64,000 nucleotides of DNA from Rhodopirellula sp. SM50 (GTDB lineage Bacteria > Planctomycetota > Planctomycetia > Pirellulales > Pirellulaceae), in the NCBI RefSeq assembly GCF_002289565.1, contig NZ_NTFY01000072.1:33222-97221 (forward strand), read 5' to 3'. Of this stretch, positions 26,980 through 36,080 are shown piece after piece. The stretch's first letter is position 1. Each line of letters begins with the position of its first letter. The notes below the pieces were generated by a model. That model did not search any database and was not told where the DNA came from. It saw only the letters and a program-made list of their open reading frames with translations. The position numbers and the translations under genes were made by a program.

Positions 26980-28746
26980 TCAGCCATTTCCCTCGGCCCC
27001 TCGATCGCGTTCGAGCGACACATCGAATTCGCTGAGAGCGGGGATCATCAACGCAGCAATCGTGAACCCGTAGCCCACCGCCATCGAAAAGAAGACGAAC
27101 AGGTGGTCGGTTTGCAGCAAGAACTGTGTGATCGAATAAAACGTGATCAGGGGCAGCGTGAAGGAGGCCAGGAAGATCGCCGAGGAAGGGTTCCGCCAAC
27201 CCAGTGACGCGAACAACGCGGCGCCGCCGCCGAGAATCATGACCAAAAACGGCGCCAATTGCAGCTGAAACGCACCCCGAAAACTGACCATGATTGTCAT
27301 GCAGATCGCGATCCCGACACAGAGGAAAAAGACCATTCCCAAACTCGCCAACGTCGCCGTCCGACCGGCCACGTAGTTGAGCCCGGCGTGGATCCCCAGC
27401 ATGCTGACGAACACGTACAAGATCGCCGCCCCCAACATCGCATAGACCATATTTTCATACGTCATCACGCCGTTGACGGCCAGAAACAACAACAACGCCA
27501 GCGGCAACAGAATCATCTCCTTGCCGACATACAGCACCCCCAACAATTTGCCGAACACAAATTCGCGGGGACTTAAATCCGTGACCAACAACAGATCCAG
27601 CGCCAGACCGTCACGTTCGCCGGTGACCGCGTTGACGGCCAACGCGTTGATCAACACCAGACTGACCACGCCGATCGCCGCGACGGGCAACGTCGCCGCC
27701 GGCAGCGCGCGACCGATCCGGGCCGCCGGCTCATACGCGGTCCCGTTTTGCATCTGCCCATAAATCACCGCCGCGCCGAGCAGAAACAACAATCCAAACG
27801 CAAACCGGATCACAACGACCTTGCGACCATAGGCCCACGTGCGGACCTCCCGCCAAAGGATCGGGTTTTTCCAAACCTGACGCGGCGCCCGGACTTTCCA
27901 ACTGCTCGGTGCTTGCTGGTTTTCCATCTCTTCGCTCGTCTCCGGCTCGGGCGCTTTGAGCCGCACTTCGCGAGACGGGTTCCAAACACGCACGCGGGCG
28001 ACGCCGACGGCCAACACAACGACCGAGGCGATCAGCGTGGCGGCGGTGAACGACCAGACTCCCAGCGACGTCTGCGGCGAAAGACTTCCCAGCGGCGACG
28101 CCGCCGCGGCAAGCGCTCGCACCGGGCTGAGAGACAACACCAGGACCTCGGGCAAGTTCAGCGAGGCAATCGCGATCTCCCCGGCACCCAACAACATCAA
28201 CAAGATCAACACCGTCAAAGCGATCGCCTGGAACGTCTTCTCGCGCCACAGCCCGACCACGGTACCGATCGAACCGGCAAAGATCACGGTCGCTGCGGTC
28301 ACCAGAAAAACCGAGAACACCTGTCCGGGCGAAACGCCGCCCAACAGCGGCAGCACCAAAAACAACGGCAGCGCGGCGAGCAACATCGCCAACGGCCCCA
28401 GCAGTGTCGCGGCCAGCTTCCCGACGACGACCTCAAATCCGCTCAGACGTGTCATCAGCAACAACAGCAGCGTCCGCCGGTCCTTTTCCTGCGCCACACT
28501 GGCCGCCGATCCCACCGCCGCCAGACTGGACAACACCAACAGCTGCAGCGGGGCGAGCATCAAGAACATCCAACCGCCGAAACGGGCCGAATCGGATACC
28601 GTCGCCAACGACCGCGAACCGTCCAGCACCAGGTACCCGGTGCACAGCAGCCCGAACAGCGCGATCAGATACAAGCCGCGGGCCAAATACGTCTTGGGAC
28701 GTTTGGGAACAACGGTCGCCTCGCGATTGAATACTGGACCGATCAT
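26980..28746 (-). CDS. ABC-2 type transporter permease, two-copy fusion
   Basis: 588 aa with about 12 membrane segments in two halves of six, separated by a cytoplasmic stretch near residues 260-300 (EPETSEEMENQQAPSSWKV). Each half resembles an ABC-2/gliding-type permease; the N-terminal half has the QEKDRRTLLLLLMTRLSG loop, the second RDGLALDLLLVTDLSPREF. Both are the conserved coupling loop of this family. No ATPase gene is adjacent, so the partner lies elsewhere or outside the window. It is directly followed by the two CNNM genes. Confidence 0.82.
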   Translation of the reverse strand: MIGPVFNREATVVPKRPKTYLARGLYLIALFGLLCTGYLVLDGSRSLATVSDSARFGGWMFLMLAPLQLLVLSSLAAVGSAASVAQEKDRRTLLLLLMTRLSGFEVVVGKLAATLLGPLAMLLAALPLFLVLPLLGGVSPGQVFSVFLVTAATVIFAGSIGTVVGLWREKTFQAIALTVLILLMLLGAGEIAIASLNLPEVLVLSLSPVRALAAAASPLGSLSPQTSLGVWSFTAATLIASVVVLAVGVARVRVWNPSREVRLKAPEPETSEEMENQQAPSSWKVRAPRQVWKNPILWREVRTWAYGRKVVVIRFAFGLLFLLGAAVIYGQMQNGTAYEPAARIGRALPAATLPVAAIGVVSLVLINALAVNAVTGERDGLALDLLLVTDLSPREFVFGKLLGVLYVGKEMILLPLALLLFLAVNGVMTYENMVYAMLGAAILYVFVSMLGIHAGLNYVAGRTATLASLGMVFFLCVGIAICMTIMVSFRGAFQLQLAPFLVMILGGGAALFASLGWRNPSSAIFLASFTLPLITFYSITQFLLQTDHLFVFFSMAVGYGFTIAALMIPALSEFDVSLERDRGAEGNG

Positions 28747-28999
28747 GTGAGCTTGGGTGGGAGGACGGAACTGGCACCAGGGTAAAACGCGGACAAGCCG
28801 ATGACAATGCGCGATCCAAAGGCGTCATCGAGCCGGGGAATCCGAAAGGGCGCTGCAATCCCTACCGGCTGAACCCCGCGGTGACGCCCGGGCATGCAAA
28901 AAGTGTGCGTATTCGAAGTGAGTACGCAGATTCCTGGCCTATGTTTCCTTGGCTGTGCCTTTTCCCCGAGAAAACCAACCAAAAAGATATATCCCCACC

Positions 29000-29194
29000 A
29001 TGACCAACCAAGACCCACTCCCCGAGCGACAGTCGCTGTGGCGGGATGAGGAGGGCACAACGGCGGTTGAATACGCCGTCATGCTCGCCCTGATCATCGC
29101 CGTCTGCGTCGGCTCGGTCGCCACCTTGACCACTGAAACCCAAAAAAGCTTCGACGCCTCTGGTGCCGCGATTTCCGGCGCCATGGGCAACTAA
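29000..29194 (+). CDS. Flp/Fap-type pilin (class IVb prepilin)
   Basis: 64 aa. Layout typical for Flp pilins: short leader, then EEGTTAVEYAVMLALIIAVC with the conserved Glu and the Tyr before a hydrophobic helix, and a short tail. The prepilin peptidase (TadV-type) would cut before the T-T-A-V-E-Y block. No tad secretion genes are nearby, so this is an orphan pilin gene here. ATG 29000 is used; ATG 28949 would add an implausible leader. Confidence 0.78.
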   Translation: MTNQDPLPERQSLWRDEEGTTAVEYAVMLALIIAVCVGSVATLTTETQKSFDASGAAISGAMGN

Positions 29195-29208
29195 GGATCG
29201 GGTGAACC

Positions 29209-29271
29209 ATCCGCGGGATAGGCGTCCAGCCTGTCCTTTCCGAGCTTCACAGGCGGGAAACCGATCCCACG
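29209..29271. repeat. Degenerate palindrome, TAGGCTTCCAGCCTGTC family
   Basis: GGGATAGGCGTCCAGCCTGTC followed after 15 bases by ACAGGCGGGAAACCGATCCCA. Arms differ at several places. Lies just after the pilin gene. Confidence 0.6.
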
Positions 29272-29437
29272 TCGAAGCTCCACCTCCTCTCCTCCCTGCC
29301 TCCATCACGACCAACCGCCTCCGCCGGCAGCCGGAATGGATCCGCCGCCAACGCTCGAGGCGGTTGTTTGCTGCGCGATTGCATGTTTCGATAGGGCGAT
29401 TGATCGCCCGATTCCCGCTCGCAACAAACACTCCCCC

Positions 29438-30340
29438 ATGCGCATCGCACTCACCGGCGCCACCGGATTCCTGGGCCGCTACCTGATCCGCCGGCTTCTC
29501 AACGACGGCCACACGATCACGGCGTGGTATCGCACCCCGCCGGCAACGGCACCCGAATTCGACCCCATCAGCTGGGTCCCAGGGGAACTCGGCGTCCTGG
29601 ACCACGCCGAACAACTGGTCAAAGCTGTCGATGCCGTCGTCCATGCCGGCTTGTTTCGCGGCGGATCGTCGTTCATGGACAGCGGCGACGACCCGCTCGA
29701 GTACTGGCAGCGCAACACAACCGGGTCGCTGCAGTTGCTCGACGCCGCCGAGCGGGCGGGCGTCAAACGATTCATTTTCGTGTCCTCGGGCACCGTCCAC
29801 GACACCGTGCTGCCGGACCGCCCGCTCGATGAAACCCACCCCTTGCTGCCGTCGACGCTGTACGGGGCCTACAAGGCATCGGTCGAAACCCTGGTGCACC
29901 ACTACGGCGCCAGCGGAAAACTGCTCGCCGCAACGGTTCGCCCGCCATCGATTTATGGCCTCGCCGATCCCGCCCAAGACTCACGCTGGTTCGACCTGGT
30001 CGCCCAGGTCTGTGCCGAAAAAGACGTCCAAGCCGGCGGCGGCAGCAAAGCTGTTCATGCCGACGACATCGCCAAAGCCGTCTCGCTGCTGCTCACGCAA
30101 GACGAGGTGATCGCCGGACAAACCTACAATTGCTGCGATCGGATGATCAGCGATTTTGAAGTCGCGACGATCGCCAAACGCATCACCGGAAGCTCGTCCA
30201 ATATCAGCGGCCATGCCAAGACCGCCAAACACGAAATCGTCACCGATAAACTGCAAGCCCTGGGCATGCGATTCGGTGGCACCGAGTTGCTCGAGCAAAC
30301 GATCGCGGAATTGATTTCGGCGATTCGCTCTGACGCGTGA
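29438..30340 (+). CDS. NAD-dependent epimerase/dehydratase
   Basis: 300 aa. Extended short-chain dehydrogenase fold: the nucleotide motif ALTGATGFLGRYL at residues 4-16, catalytic Ser/Thr in FVSSGTVHD and Tyr-x3-Lys in YGAYKASVE (about residue 145). It also has a conserved ATVRPPSIYG loop. Substrate unknown; likely a sugar nucleotide or dihydroflavonol-like compound. ATG 29438 is in front of the Rossmann motif, so the longer frame from 29336 is ignored. Confidence 0.86.
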   Translation: MRIALTGATGFLGRYLIRRLLNDGHTITAWYRTPPATAPEFDPISWVPGELGVLDHAEQLVKAVDAVVHAGLFRGGSSFMDSGDDPLEYWQRNTTGSLQLLDAAERAGVKRFIFVSSGTVHDTVLPDRPLDETHPLLPSTLYGAYKASVETLVHHYGASGKLLAATVRPPSIYGLADPAQDSRWFDLVAQVCAEKDVQAGGGSKAVHADDIAKAVSLLLTQDEVIAGQTYNCCDRMISDFEVATIAKRITGSSSNISGHAKTAKHEIVTDKLQALGMRFGGTELLEQTIAELISAIRSDA

Positions 30341-30363
30341 ACAAGGACAGCCCCGAGGAACCT

Positions 30364-31200
30364 TTAACGCCGTCGTCGCAAGGTGAATACGCCACCGACG
30401 AGCGCCAAGAATCCAAACGCCGTCGGCTCCGGAATCGCCGTGACCGAGTAGCGTAAATTGTCGATGAACAGATACGTCGGGGTGTTGATTCCGAACTGTC
30501 CCGAGTCGCTCGATTGGAACACCAGATCGATCGAACGCGCGTTCCCGAGCGCCGTCAAATCCTCATTCACCTGCCACGCGTCGACGATGTAGTCTTGGTT
30601 ATCGTCGCTGAACGTGTAATCGGCCAAATCCAAGGTCACCGATCCGGTTGCGGTGCCGGTCGCGTTCAAGTCGCTGTAGCCGGTCAGGATCACGCGAAAG
30701 AAGTCGGGCTCGGACCCACCGGCACCGCCGAACTGCTTGGCGAACGCGTCTCCGTCACGCATCGAGAGATACGGGTACGTCCCGTTGGTCCAATCAACGC
30801 TTTCGATCAGGGCGCCCGCGGGCAGGTTGATCGTCGCGCCAGAGCCGAACGCCAACGCGTAGGTTTCACCACTGACCGATCCGCCGGCGCCGTTGCTGCC
30901 GCCGCCGGTGATCGCAGACTGCTCGTTGGCGAATCCCGGTGTCGTCGTATCGGTGGTGTTGCTGTACGCCCAACCGCTCCAATAACCGTCCAGCGTCACC
31001 GGATCGACGTAAGTCGTTTGATTGCTGAATTCAAACCCATCAACGGTCAAGGGATCACTGTTGATCTGCGACAAGTCACCTTTGTAAAACGATTCGGGGG
31101 TGGTCAGCAGGTTTTCGAACGTCACCGTTTCGGCACCGGCCATCGAACAAAGCGAACCGGCGGCAAACAGAACAAACAGACATTGGCGAGAGACATTCAT
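30364..31200 (-). CDS. DUF4465-domain protein with PEP-CTERM anchor
   Basis: 278 aa. Signal peptide CLFVLFAAGSLCSMAGAE. The middle part has features I associate with the DUF4465 family: YWSGWAYSNTTDTTTPGF, YLSMRDGDAFAKQFG, then the TLDLADYTFSDDNQDYIVDAW block and NTPTYLFIDN near the end. The C-terminus IPEPTAFGFLALVGGVF plus RRRR is a PEP-CTERM sorting signal. From memory, DUF4465 proteins in Bacteroidetes sit in cobalamin-regulated loci and one group (BtuH) binds B12. This gene lies downstream of a cobalamin riboswitch and the DUF1559 gene, so a surface B12-binding role is plausible. Probably an operon with that gene (95-bp gap). Confidence 0.8.
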   Translation of the reverse strand: MNVSRQCLFVLFAAGSLCSMAGAETVTFENLLTTPESFYKGDLSQINSDPLTVDGFEFSNQTTYVDPVTLDGYWSGWAYSNTTDTTTPGFANEQSAITGGGSNGAGGSVSGETYALAFGSGATINLPAGALIESVDWTNGTYPYLSMRDGDAFAKQFGGAGGSEPDFFRVILTGYSDLNATGTATGSVTLDLADYTFSDDNQDYIVDAWQVNEDLTALGNARSIDLVFQSSDSGQFGINTPTYLFIDNLRYSVTAIPEPTAFGFLALVGGVFTLRRRR

Positions 31201-31295
31201 GGTGAAACGATTTCGTGGTTGTGAATCTTGGAGTTCAATAGTTGGAATTTCAGATTGATTTGCGCGTCGGCACGCCGGGTCGCTACCAGGCGTCG

Positions 31296-32120
31296 CTACC
31301 AGGCATCGGCCGGGATCACTTCGTGACCGTCCCGCGTGATCAGTTGACCGAGCACGATCGTGTCGAGTGATTCGTTCAACAGATGGACGCTGCCGTCGAG
31401 GAACAGAACCATGGCGCCGGCGGGATGCAGCGATCGGATTTCGTTGTCGCCCACCCACGCTCGATCATCATTGATCGGGTGCGATTGAACGAACACGTTT
31501 CCGCCGTTGATCCATTCGCTGTCCGGCCCCACCATGTCTTCGCCGGTGGCCATCGTGTTGGACAGCCCGTCGAGACAATCGCGATACCGGATCCGCTGCT
31601 CGTACAAGAACACGCCATCGTCGGGGCGTCGATCGACCAGGCGTTCGCCGAACAGACCGCCGTAACTGATCTCGCCGCGTCCGTTGCCTTGAGGAATTTC
31701 CGTCGGGCACAGATACGATTCGACCACCACCGCCGCCGCATCGGCGTTGCGTGGATGGTCAAACGCGTAGTTGAAATCGACGGCCTCGTACAACGCCTGT
31801 TCGCCCATTTGCGGCAACAGAAACGCCGACCACGCCAGGTTCTTTCGCGTGCTCGGCTGCCCCCAAAACCGCCACTCCAAACATCCGATCGGCAACGACC
31901 GGTGCATGTTGTGATAGGCATGAAGCGCCACACCGATCTGGTGCTGGTGGTTGCGACAATTGGCCTGACGAGCCGCCTCGCGGGCGAACTGGACCGCAGG
32001 CAACAACAACGCGACGAGGATCCCGATGATGGCGATCACCACCAACAGTTCGACCAGGGTAAACCCGATCCGGATCGGCCCGCTGGCGGTGCCACGGATT
32101 TGACGGTTACGGTAACGCAT
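31296..32120 (-). CDS. DUF1559 protein with type IV pilin-like N-terminus
   Basis: 274 aa. The N-terminal GFTLVELLVVIAIIGILVAL is the class of methylated hydrophobic helix recognised by prepilin peptidases, followed by the DUF1559 pattern: NCRNHQHQIGVALHAYHNMH, SYLCPTEIP and the C-terminal HPAGAMVLFLDGSVHLLNE. Such proteins are abundant in Planctomycetota; their function is unknown, perhaps minor pseudopilins of a secretion system. ATG 32120 chosen, as the frame upstream (to 32222) lacks resemblance. A cobalamin riboswitch ends about 150 bases upstream. Confidence 0.88.
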   Translation of the reverse strand: MRYRNRQIRGTASGPIRIGFTLVELLVVIAIIGILVALLLPAVQFAREAARQANCRNHQHQIGVALHAYHNMHRSLPIGCLEWRFWGQPSTRKNLAWSAFLLPQMGEQALYEAVDFNYAFDHPRNADAAAVVVESYLCPTEIPQGNGRGEISYGGLFGERLVDRRPDDGVFLYEQRIRYRDCLDGLSNTMATGEDMVGPDSEWINGGNVFVQSHPINDDRAWVGDNEIRSLHPAGAMVLFLDGSVHLLNESLDTIVLGQLITRDGHEVIPADAW

Positions 32121-32273
32121 GACCAGACTCGGATGTCCCGGCGGCAGCGAACGCTCTAGTGTACAGACCGATGCGCGCACCCCGCATCCGACACTCTGGG
32201 CGATGCAGTCATGCGTGCGCAAGCCAATCTGTTGACGCCGACCTCACCCTGGAAGGTCCCTGAAGCGTCCGTC

Positions 32274-32495
32274 GGGTGGTAGGTCTTCTGACTCCCGATG
32301 ACGTCCTGACGCTTCGCCTTCTCGTCATTCGGTCATCTTGCATCGAGCAGGATGATCCGCGGACAATGGCTAAAAGAGTGAAGCGTGGACGGCTGATCCC
32401 CGCGTCGCCTTTGTTCAGACGACGTGAAAACCAACAGCATCGGTTACAGCGGCCGGGCCGTCTTGGAGTTTCACCAAAGTTCCCTGTTCCCGTGG
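32274..32495 (-). promoter_or_regulatory. Cobalamin (AdoCbl) riboswitch
   Basis: On the minus strand the conserved blocks of the cobalamin riboswitch appear in order. GGGAACTTTGGTGAAACTCC lies at about 32467-32486. CGGCCCGGCCGCTGTAACCG, the GCxGTCCCGCxACTGTxA-like core (slightly changed), lies at about 32441-32460. GGGAGTCAGAAGACCTACC, the B12-box (consensus GCCAGGAGACCTGCC), lies at about 32277-32295. Total 222 bases, within the normal size. It faces the DUF1559 gene, about 150 bases away. I see no clear terminator hairpin between, so translational control is possible. Detected by eye; fold not computed. Confidence 0.85.
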
Positions 32496-32592
32496 ACGAT
32501 TCATCACCGCCCGATCGGCACCACCAAACGTTGATTGCGAAAGGTAGACCCGCCCGCACCAACTGTCAACCGTTTTCCCGACGCGATCCAAG

Positions 32593-33483
32593 ATGCCCGA
32601 AACCCAAATTGTGCTGCCCGCACGCCTTGCCTCGACCCGTTTGCCGGAGAAATTACTTCAACAGGTGGCCGGCAAGAGCGTGTTGCAACACACCTACGAG
32701 TCGGCCTGCCGGGCCGCATCGGCGTCGGCGGGCGTGATCGTGGCGGTCGACGACCAGCGGATCGCGGACGAAGTGGAATCGTTCGGGGGCCGCTGGATCA
32801 TGACCCCGACCGATTGCCCCAGCGGCACCGACCGCATCGCCCTGGTCGCCGACCAGTTTCCCACCACCGAAATCTTCATCAACGTGCAAAGCGACGAACC
32901 GGAGATCGACCCGGCGGCGATCGACGCCGTCGCCGAGACGCTCGCCGGCGATCCGCAGGCCGACATGGCGACCGCCGGGACGCCGATCCGGTCGGCCGAG
33001 GCGCTCCGCGACCCGGCGATCGTGAAGATCGTGATGGCCGGTTTTTCCCCGACAGCCGCCAGTTCAAGCCAGGGCGGTCTCGCAGCGGGCCAGGGCGGTC
33101 TCGCGGCAGGCCAGGGCAGCTTCGCGGCAGGCCAGGGCAGGGCGGTCTACTTCAGCCGTGCCTGTGTCCCCCATCGTCGCGGCGGCGACCCGGCCGAACT
33201 GCTCGCGCAAACCCCGCCGATTTACTGGCACCACCTGGGGCTGTACGCCTATCGCCGTGACTTCTTGTCCTGGTTCGCCGGCTCGCCCCCCAGCGTGCTG
33301 GAAGAAACCGAGAAACTCGAACAGCTGCGGGCCATCGAAGCGGGAAAAAAAATCGTCGTCGCCGCAGTCGGCCCTGCCATGCCCGGAATCGACACGCCGG
33401 AAGATCTTGCCGCGTTTCGACGTCGCATCGAGGATCCCGCCACTTCCGGTTTTTCCTCAGCGCGGTATCATCCGCGTCCATGA
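32593..33483 (+). CDS. kdsB: 3-deoxy-manno-octulosonate cytidylyltransferase
   Basis: 296 aa. Activates KDO with CTP for lipopolysaccharide core synthesis. Conserved N-terminus [22 protein letters not shown]-like segment [21 protein letters not shown], and [16 protein letters not shown] are all present, and [16 protein letters not shown] ends the fold. A 7-residue tandem repeat (QGGLAAG, about 3 copies, residues 160-180) is inserted between VKIVM and AVYFSRA, where other KdsB enzymes have a short loop. First gene of an operon with pyrG (ATGA overlap). Confidence 0.9.
   Translation: MPETQIVLPARLASTRLPEKLLQQVAGKSVLQHTYESACRAASASAGVIVAVDDQRIADEVESFGGRWIMTPTDCPSGTDRIALVADQFPTTEIFINVQSDEPEIDPAAIDAVAETLAGDPQADMATAGTPIRSAEALRDPAIVKIVMAGFSPTAASSSQGGLAAGQGGLAAGQGSFAAGQGRAVYFSRACVPHRRGGDPAELLAQTPPIYWHHLGLYAYRRDFLSWFAGSPPSVLEETEKLEQLRAIEAGKKIVVAAVGPAMPGIDTPEDLAAFRRRIEDPATSGFSSARYHPRP
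33070..33140 (+). repeat. 21-bp tandem repeat inside kdsB
   Basis: Units at 33070-33090, 33091-33111 and 33112-33132 plus a partial fourth, in frame, encoding [24 protein letters not shown] copy-number change keeps the frame. Confidence 0.9.
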
Positions 33484-35120
33484 CCAAACACATCTTTGTA
33501 ACCGGCGGGGTTGTTTCCTCGCTTGGAAAGGGCCTGACGAGCGCCTCCCTGGGCATGCTGCTTGAATCTCGCGGATTGCGAGTGCGAATGCAGAAGCTGG
33601 ATCCCTACATCAACGTCGATCCGGGCACGATGAGCCCCTATCAGCACGGCGAAGTCTACGTGCTCGATGACGGCAGCGAGACCGATCTGGACCTGGGGCA
33701 CTACGAGCGTTTCACCAGCGGGGCGCTCACCCGCGACTGCAACTACACGACCGGCCAGATTTATCTGTCGGTGATCGAAAAGGAACGCAAGGGACGCTTC
33801 CTGGGAAAAACCGTCCAGGTCATCCCCCACATCACCAACGAGATCAAATCCGTCATCTCCCGGATGGGTGGCGACGACGTCGACGTCGTGATCACCGAAA
33901 TCGGCGGCACGGTCGGTGACATCGAAAGCCTGCCGTTCCTCGAAGCGATCCGCCAGTACTCCCAGGACGTCGGCCGCGAAAACGTGCTGTACATGCACCT
34001 GACCCTGGTGCCCTACCTGAAAGCCGCCGACGAGCTGAAAACCAAACCGACTCAACACTCCGTCGGCCAACTCCGCGAAATCGGTATCCAACCCGACGTC
34101 CTGGTCTGCCGCTGCGAACACTCGATCAGCCGTGAGGAGCGTGACAAGATCGCACTGTTCTGCAACGTCCCGACCGAAGCGGTGATCGAGGAAAAAGACA
34201 AGGACTTTTCGATCTACGAAGTCCCGATCTCGCTGGTCGACAACAAACTCGATGAGCTGATCGTCAAGAAACTTGGGCTGCCCAGCAAGGCGCTGGACAT
34301 CACCCCCTGGACCGACCTGCTGCATCGCCTGCGCAACCCGCGCCACGAAGTCAGCATCGCCGTGGTCGGCAAATACGCCGAACACAAAGACGCCTACAAA
34401 TCGATCTACGAATCGATCGACCACGCCGGAATGCACCACCAGGCGCAAATCCGCATCGGCCGAATTCAAAGCAGCGATATCGAACGCGAAGGATGCGAAC
34501 GCCTGCTCAGCGGATTTGACGGCATCCTGATCCCCGGCGGCTTCGGCGAACGCGGCGTGGAAGGCAAAGTCCAAGCCATCCGTTTCGCCAGGGAACGCGG
34601 CATCCCGTTTTTTGGCATCTGCCTGGGCATGCAATGCGCCGTGATCGAATATGCACGCAACGTGTGCGGCCTGGAAAACGCCCACTCCAGCGAATTCGAC
34701 AAAGACACCCCGCACCCGGTGATCTGCTTGCTGGACGAACAGCAAAACGTGACGCAAATGGGCGGCACCATGCGACTGGGCAGCCAACCGACGCACCTGT
34801 CCGACGACAGCCGGGCGCAGCAGTGCTACGGGGTCGACGACATTCACGAACGCCACCGGCACCGCTACGAATTCAACAACGCCTATCGCGATCAATTCCG
34901 CGAACACGGTATGAAATTTTCGGGAACCAGCCCCGACGGAAGCCTTGTCGAAATCGTCGAATTGCCTGACCATCCCTGGTTCCTGGCCGTACAATACCAC
35001 CCCGAATTCAAAAGCAAGCCGCTCAAAGCGCATCCGCTGTTTGCCGGATTCGTCGAGGCCGCGATTGAACGAGGAACACGTAAACACGAACGGGAACAAC
35101 CCGCCGTCAGCCAACGTTAA
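33480..35120 (+). CDS. pyrG: CTP synthase
   Basis: 546 aa, normal length. Makes CTP from UTP with glutamine as nitrogen donor. N-terminal synthase domain opens [17 protein letters not shown]; the [15 protein letters not shown] block follows. The C-terminal class I glutaminase domain has the nucleophile Cys in [12 protein letters not shown] (near residue 381) and the His-Glu pair in QYHPEFKS. The start overlaps the kdsB stop by four bases (ATGA), giving a coupled kdsB-pyrG pair in which the CTP maker sits beside a CTP user. Confidence 0.97.
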   Translation: MTKHIFVTGGVVSSLGKGLTSASLGMLLESRGLRVRMQKLDPYINVDPGTMSPYQHGEVYVLDDGSETDLDLGHYERFTSGALTRDCNYTTGQIYLSVIEKERKGRFLGKTVQVIPHITNEIKSVISRMGGDDVDVVITEIGGTVGDIESLPFLEAIRQYSQDVGRENVLYMHLTLVPYLKAADELKTKPTQHSVGQLREIGIQPDVLVCRCEHSISREERDKIALFCNVPTEAVIEEKDKDFSIYEVPISLVDNKLDELIVKKLGLPSKALDITPWTDLLHRLRNPRHEVSIAVVGKYAEHKDAYKSIYESIDHAGMHHQAQIRIGRIQSSDIEREGCERLLSGFDGILIPGGFGERGVEGKVQAIRFARERGIPFFGICLGMQCAVIEYARNVCGLENAHSSEFDKDTPHPVICLLDEQQNVTQMGGTMRLGSQPTHLSDDSRAQQCYGVDDIHERHRHRYEFNNAYRDQFREHGMKFSGTSPDGSLVEIVELPDHPWFLAVQYHPEFKSKPLKAHPLFAGFVEAAIERGTRKHEREQPAVSQR

Positions 35121-35140
35121 TCCCCACGCCTGAAATCCTC

Positions 35141-35524
35141 ATGTCTGAAAACAAAGAAGAACCGGAATTGGTCGTCGACAACGATTGGAAATCGCAGGTC
35201 GAGAAAGAAAAGACGCTCGCCGAGGAACCCCAGCAAGCCGCCGCCGATGCCCCCGCGGAAGACCCCACCGGCGACCTGCCCCCGGCGTCCTTGGCGATGC
35301 TGATCAGCACCTTTTACAGCCAAGCGATGGTCGCACTGGGCGTCATGGAAAACCCCGCAACCGGCGAAAAATCGACCGACCTGCGGATCGCCAAACACTT
35401 CATCGACACCCTCGAAATGCTCGAAGAAAAAACCAAGGGCAACACCGACAAAGACGAAGACAAGATGTTCGACGAAGTCCTGCATCTGCTTCGCATGGCC
35501 TACGTCGGGGCCAAAAAGGCGTAA
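35141..35524 (+). CDS. DUF1844 protein
   Basis: 127 aa. A charged N-terminal 45 residues then the family core LPPASLAMLISTFYSQAMVA, KSTDLRIAKHFIDTLEMLEE, and a C-terminal helix DEVLHLLRMAYV. Soluble, helical, function unknown. Twenty bases after pyrG, same strand, probably the last gene of the kdsB-pyrG operon. Confidence 0.82.
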   Translation: MSENKEEPELVVDNDWKSQVEKEKTLAEEPQQAAADAPAEDPTGDLPPASLAMLISTFYSQAMVALGVMENPATGEKSTDLRIAKHFIDTLEMLEEKTKGNTDKDEDKMFDEVLHLLRMAYVGAKKA

Positions 35525-36080
35525 CGATCGGCCATGAGTGTTGGTGCGCAGGCTTTAGCCCAATACCGCTAAGTTAAGCTCGACGGGGAGGCCCGGACGC
35601 TGGCGCGAACCGGCTGATATCAATCGTTTATCAGCCGTTTGGCGCGAGCCTACGGGCCCCGACCTGAGGAAACCACGCTTAGCTTAGCGGTATTGGGCTT
35701 TAGCCGCCAACTGTCGTTGCGCAGCAGCGACCGGGAATCGCCTAAAGGCGAAACACCAACTTTGCCTCTTGCCTTGTTCCCAGGCTGCTTTTCATCCGTG
35801 GGTACGCCCTGCCATCGGTGGGGTCATTCAAATCGGGCATTGGAGGCTTTCGATTCCGGCCGCGATCGAATCACGCGGATGAACGGCGCGTGACGAATAT
35901 CGATAGACGGATCACTACCGCGGCTGTCACGCACAGCGTGACCTACCGAAGAACTGAGGCGGAGCCTCCTCCGCATTGCGTTCCCAGGCGGAGCCTCGGA
36001 ACGAGGGGAATGCACCACGCGCCACTGGCTCACGCCACGTGCTGGCATGCCGACCCGGCGGGAAACGCCAGCAGGCGGCG
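35525..36080. repeat. Repeat-rich intergenic region with a large palindrome
   Basis: About 35563-35700 holds a palindrome bounded by AATACCGCTAAGTTAAG and CTTAGCGGTATTGGGCT, with an inner GGCTGAT...ATCAGCC pair and GCGCGAGCCTACGGGCCCC. A close copy lies at 59793-59935. Beyond it are GGCGGAGCCTCGGAACGAGG type pieces (about 35950-36010) and CACGCACAGCGTGACCTACC, both also found at 44109-44545. No gene. Confidence 0.75.

Noticed and set aside
28895..28925. Hairpin TGCGTA ... TACGCA upstream of the pilin gene as a terminator
   Set aside because: Short stem with an 11-base loop and no T run; may be chance.
30514..31224. Plus-strand 236-codon frame
   Set aside because: Antisense to the DUF4465/PEP-CTERM gene, whose signal peptide and anchor are clear.
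33468..35114. Minus-strand 548-codon open frame
   Set aside because: Antisense to pyrG, whose conservation is clear.
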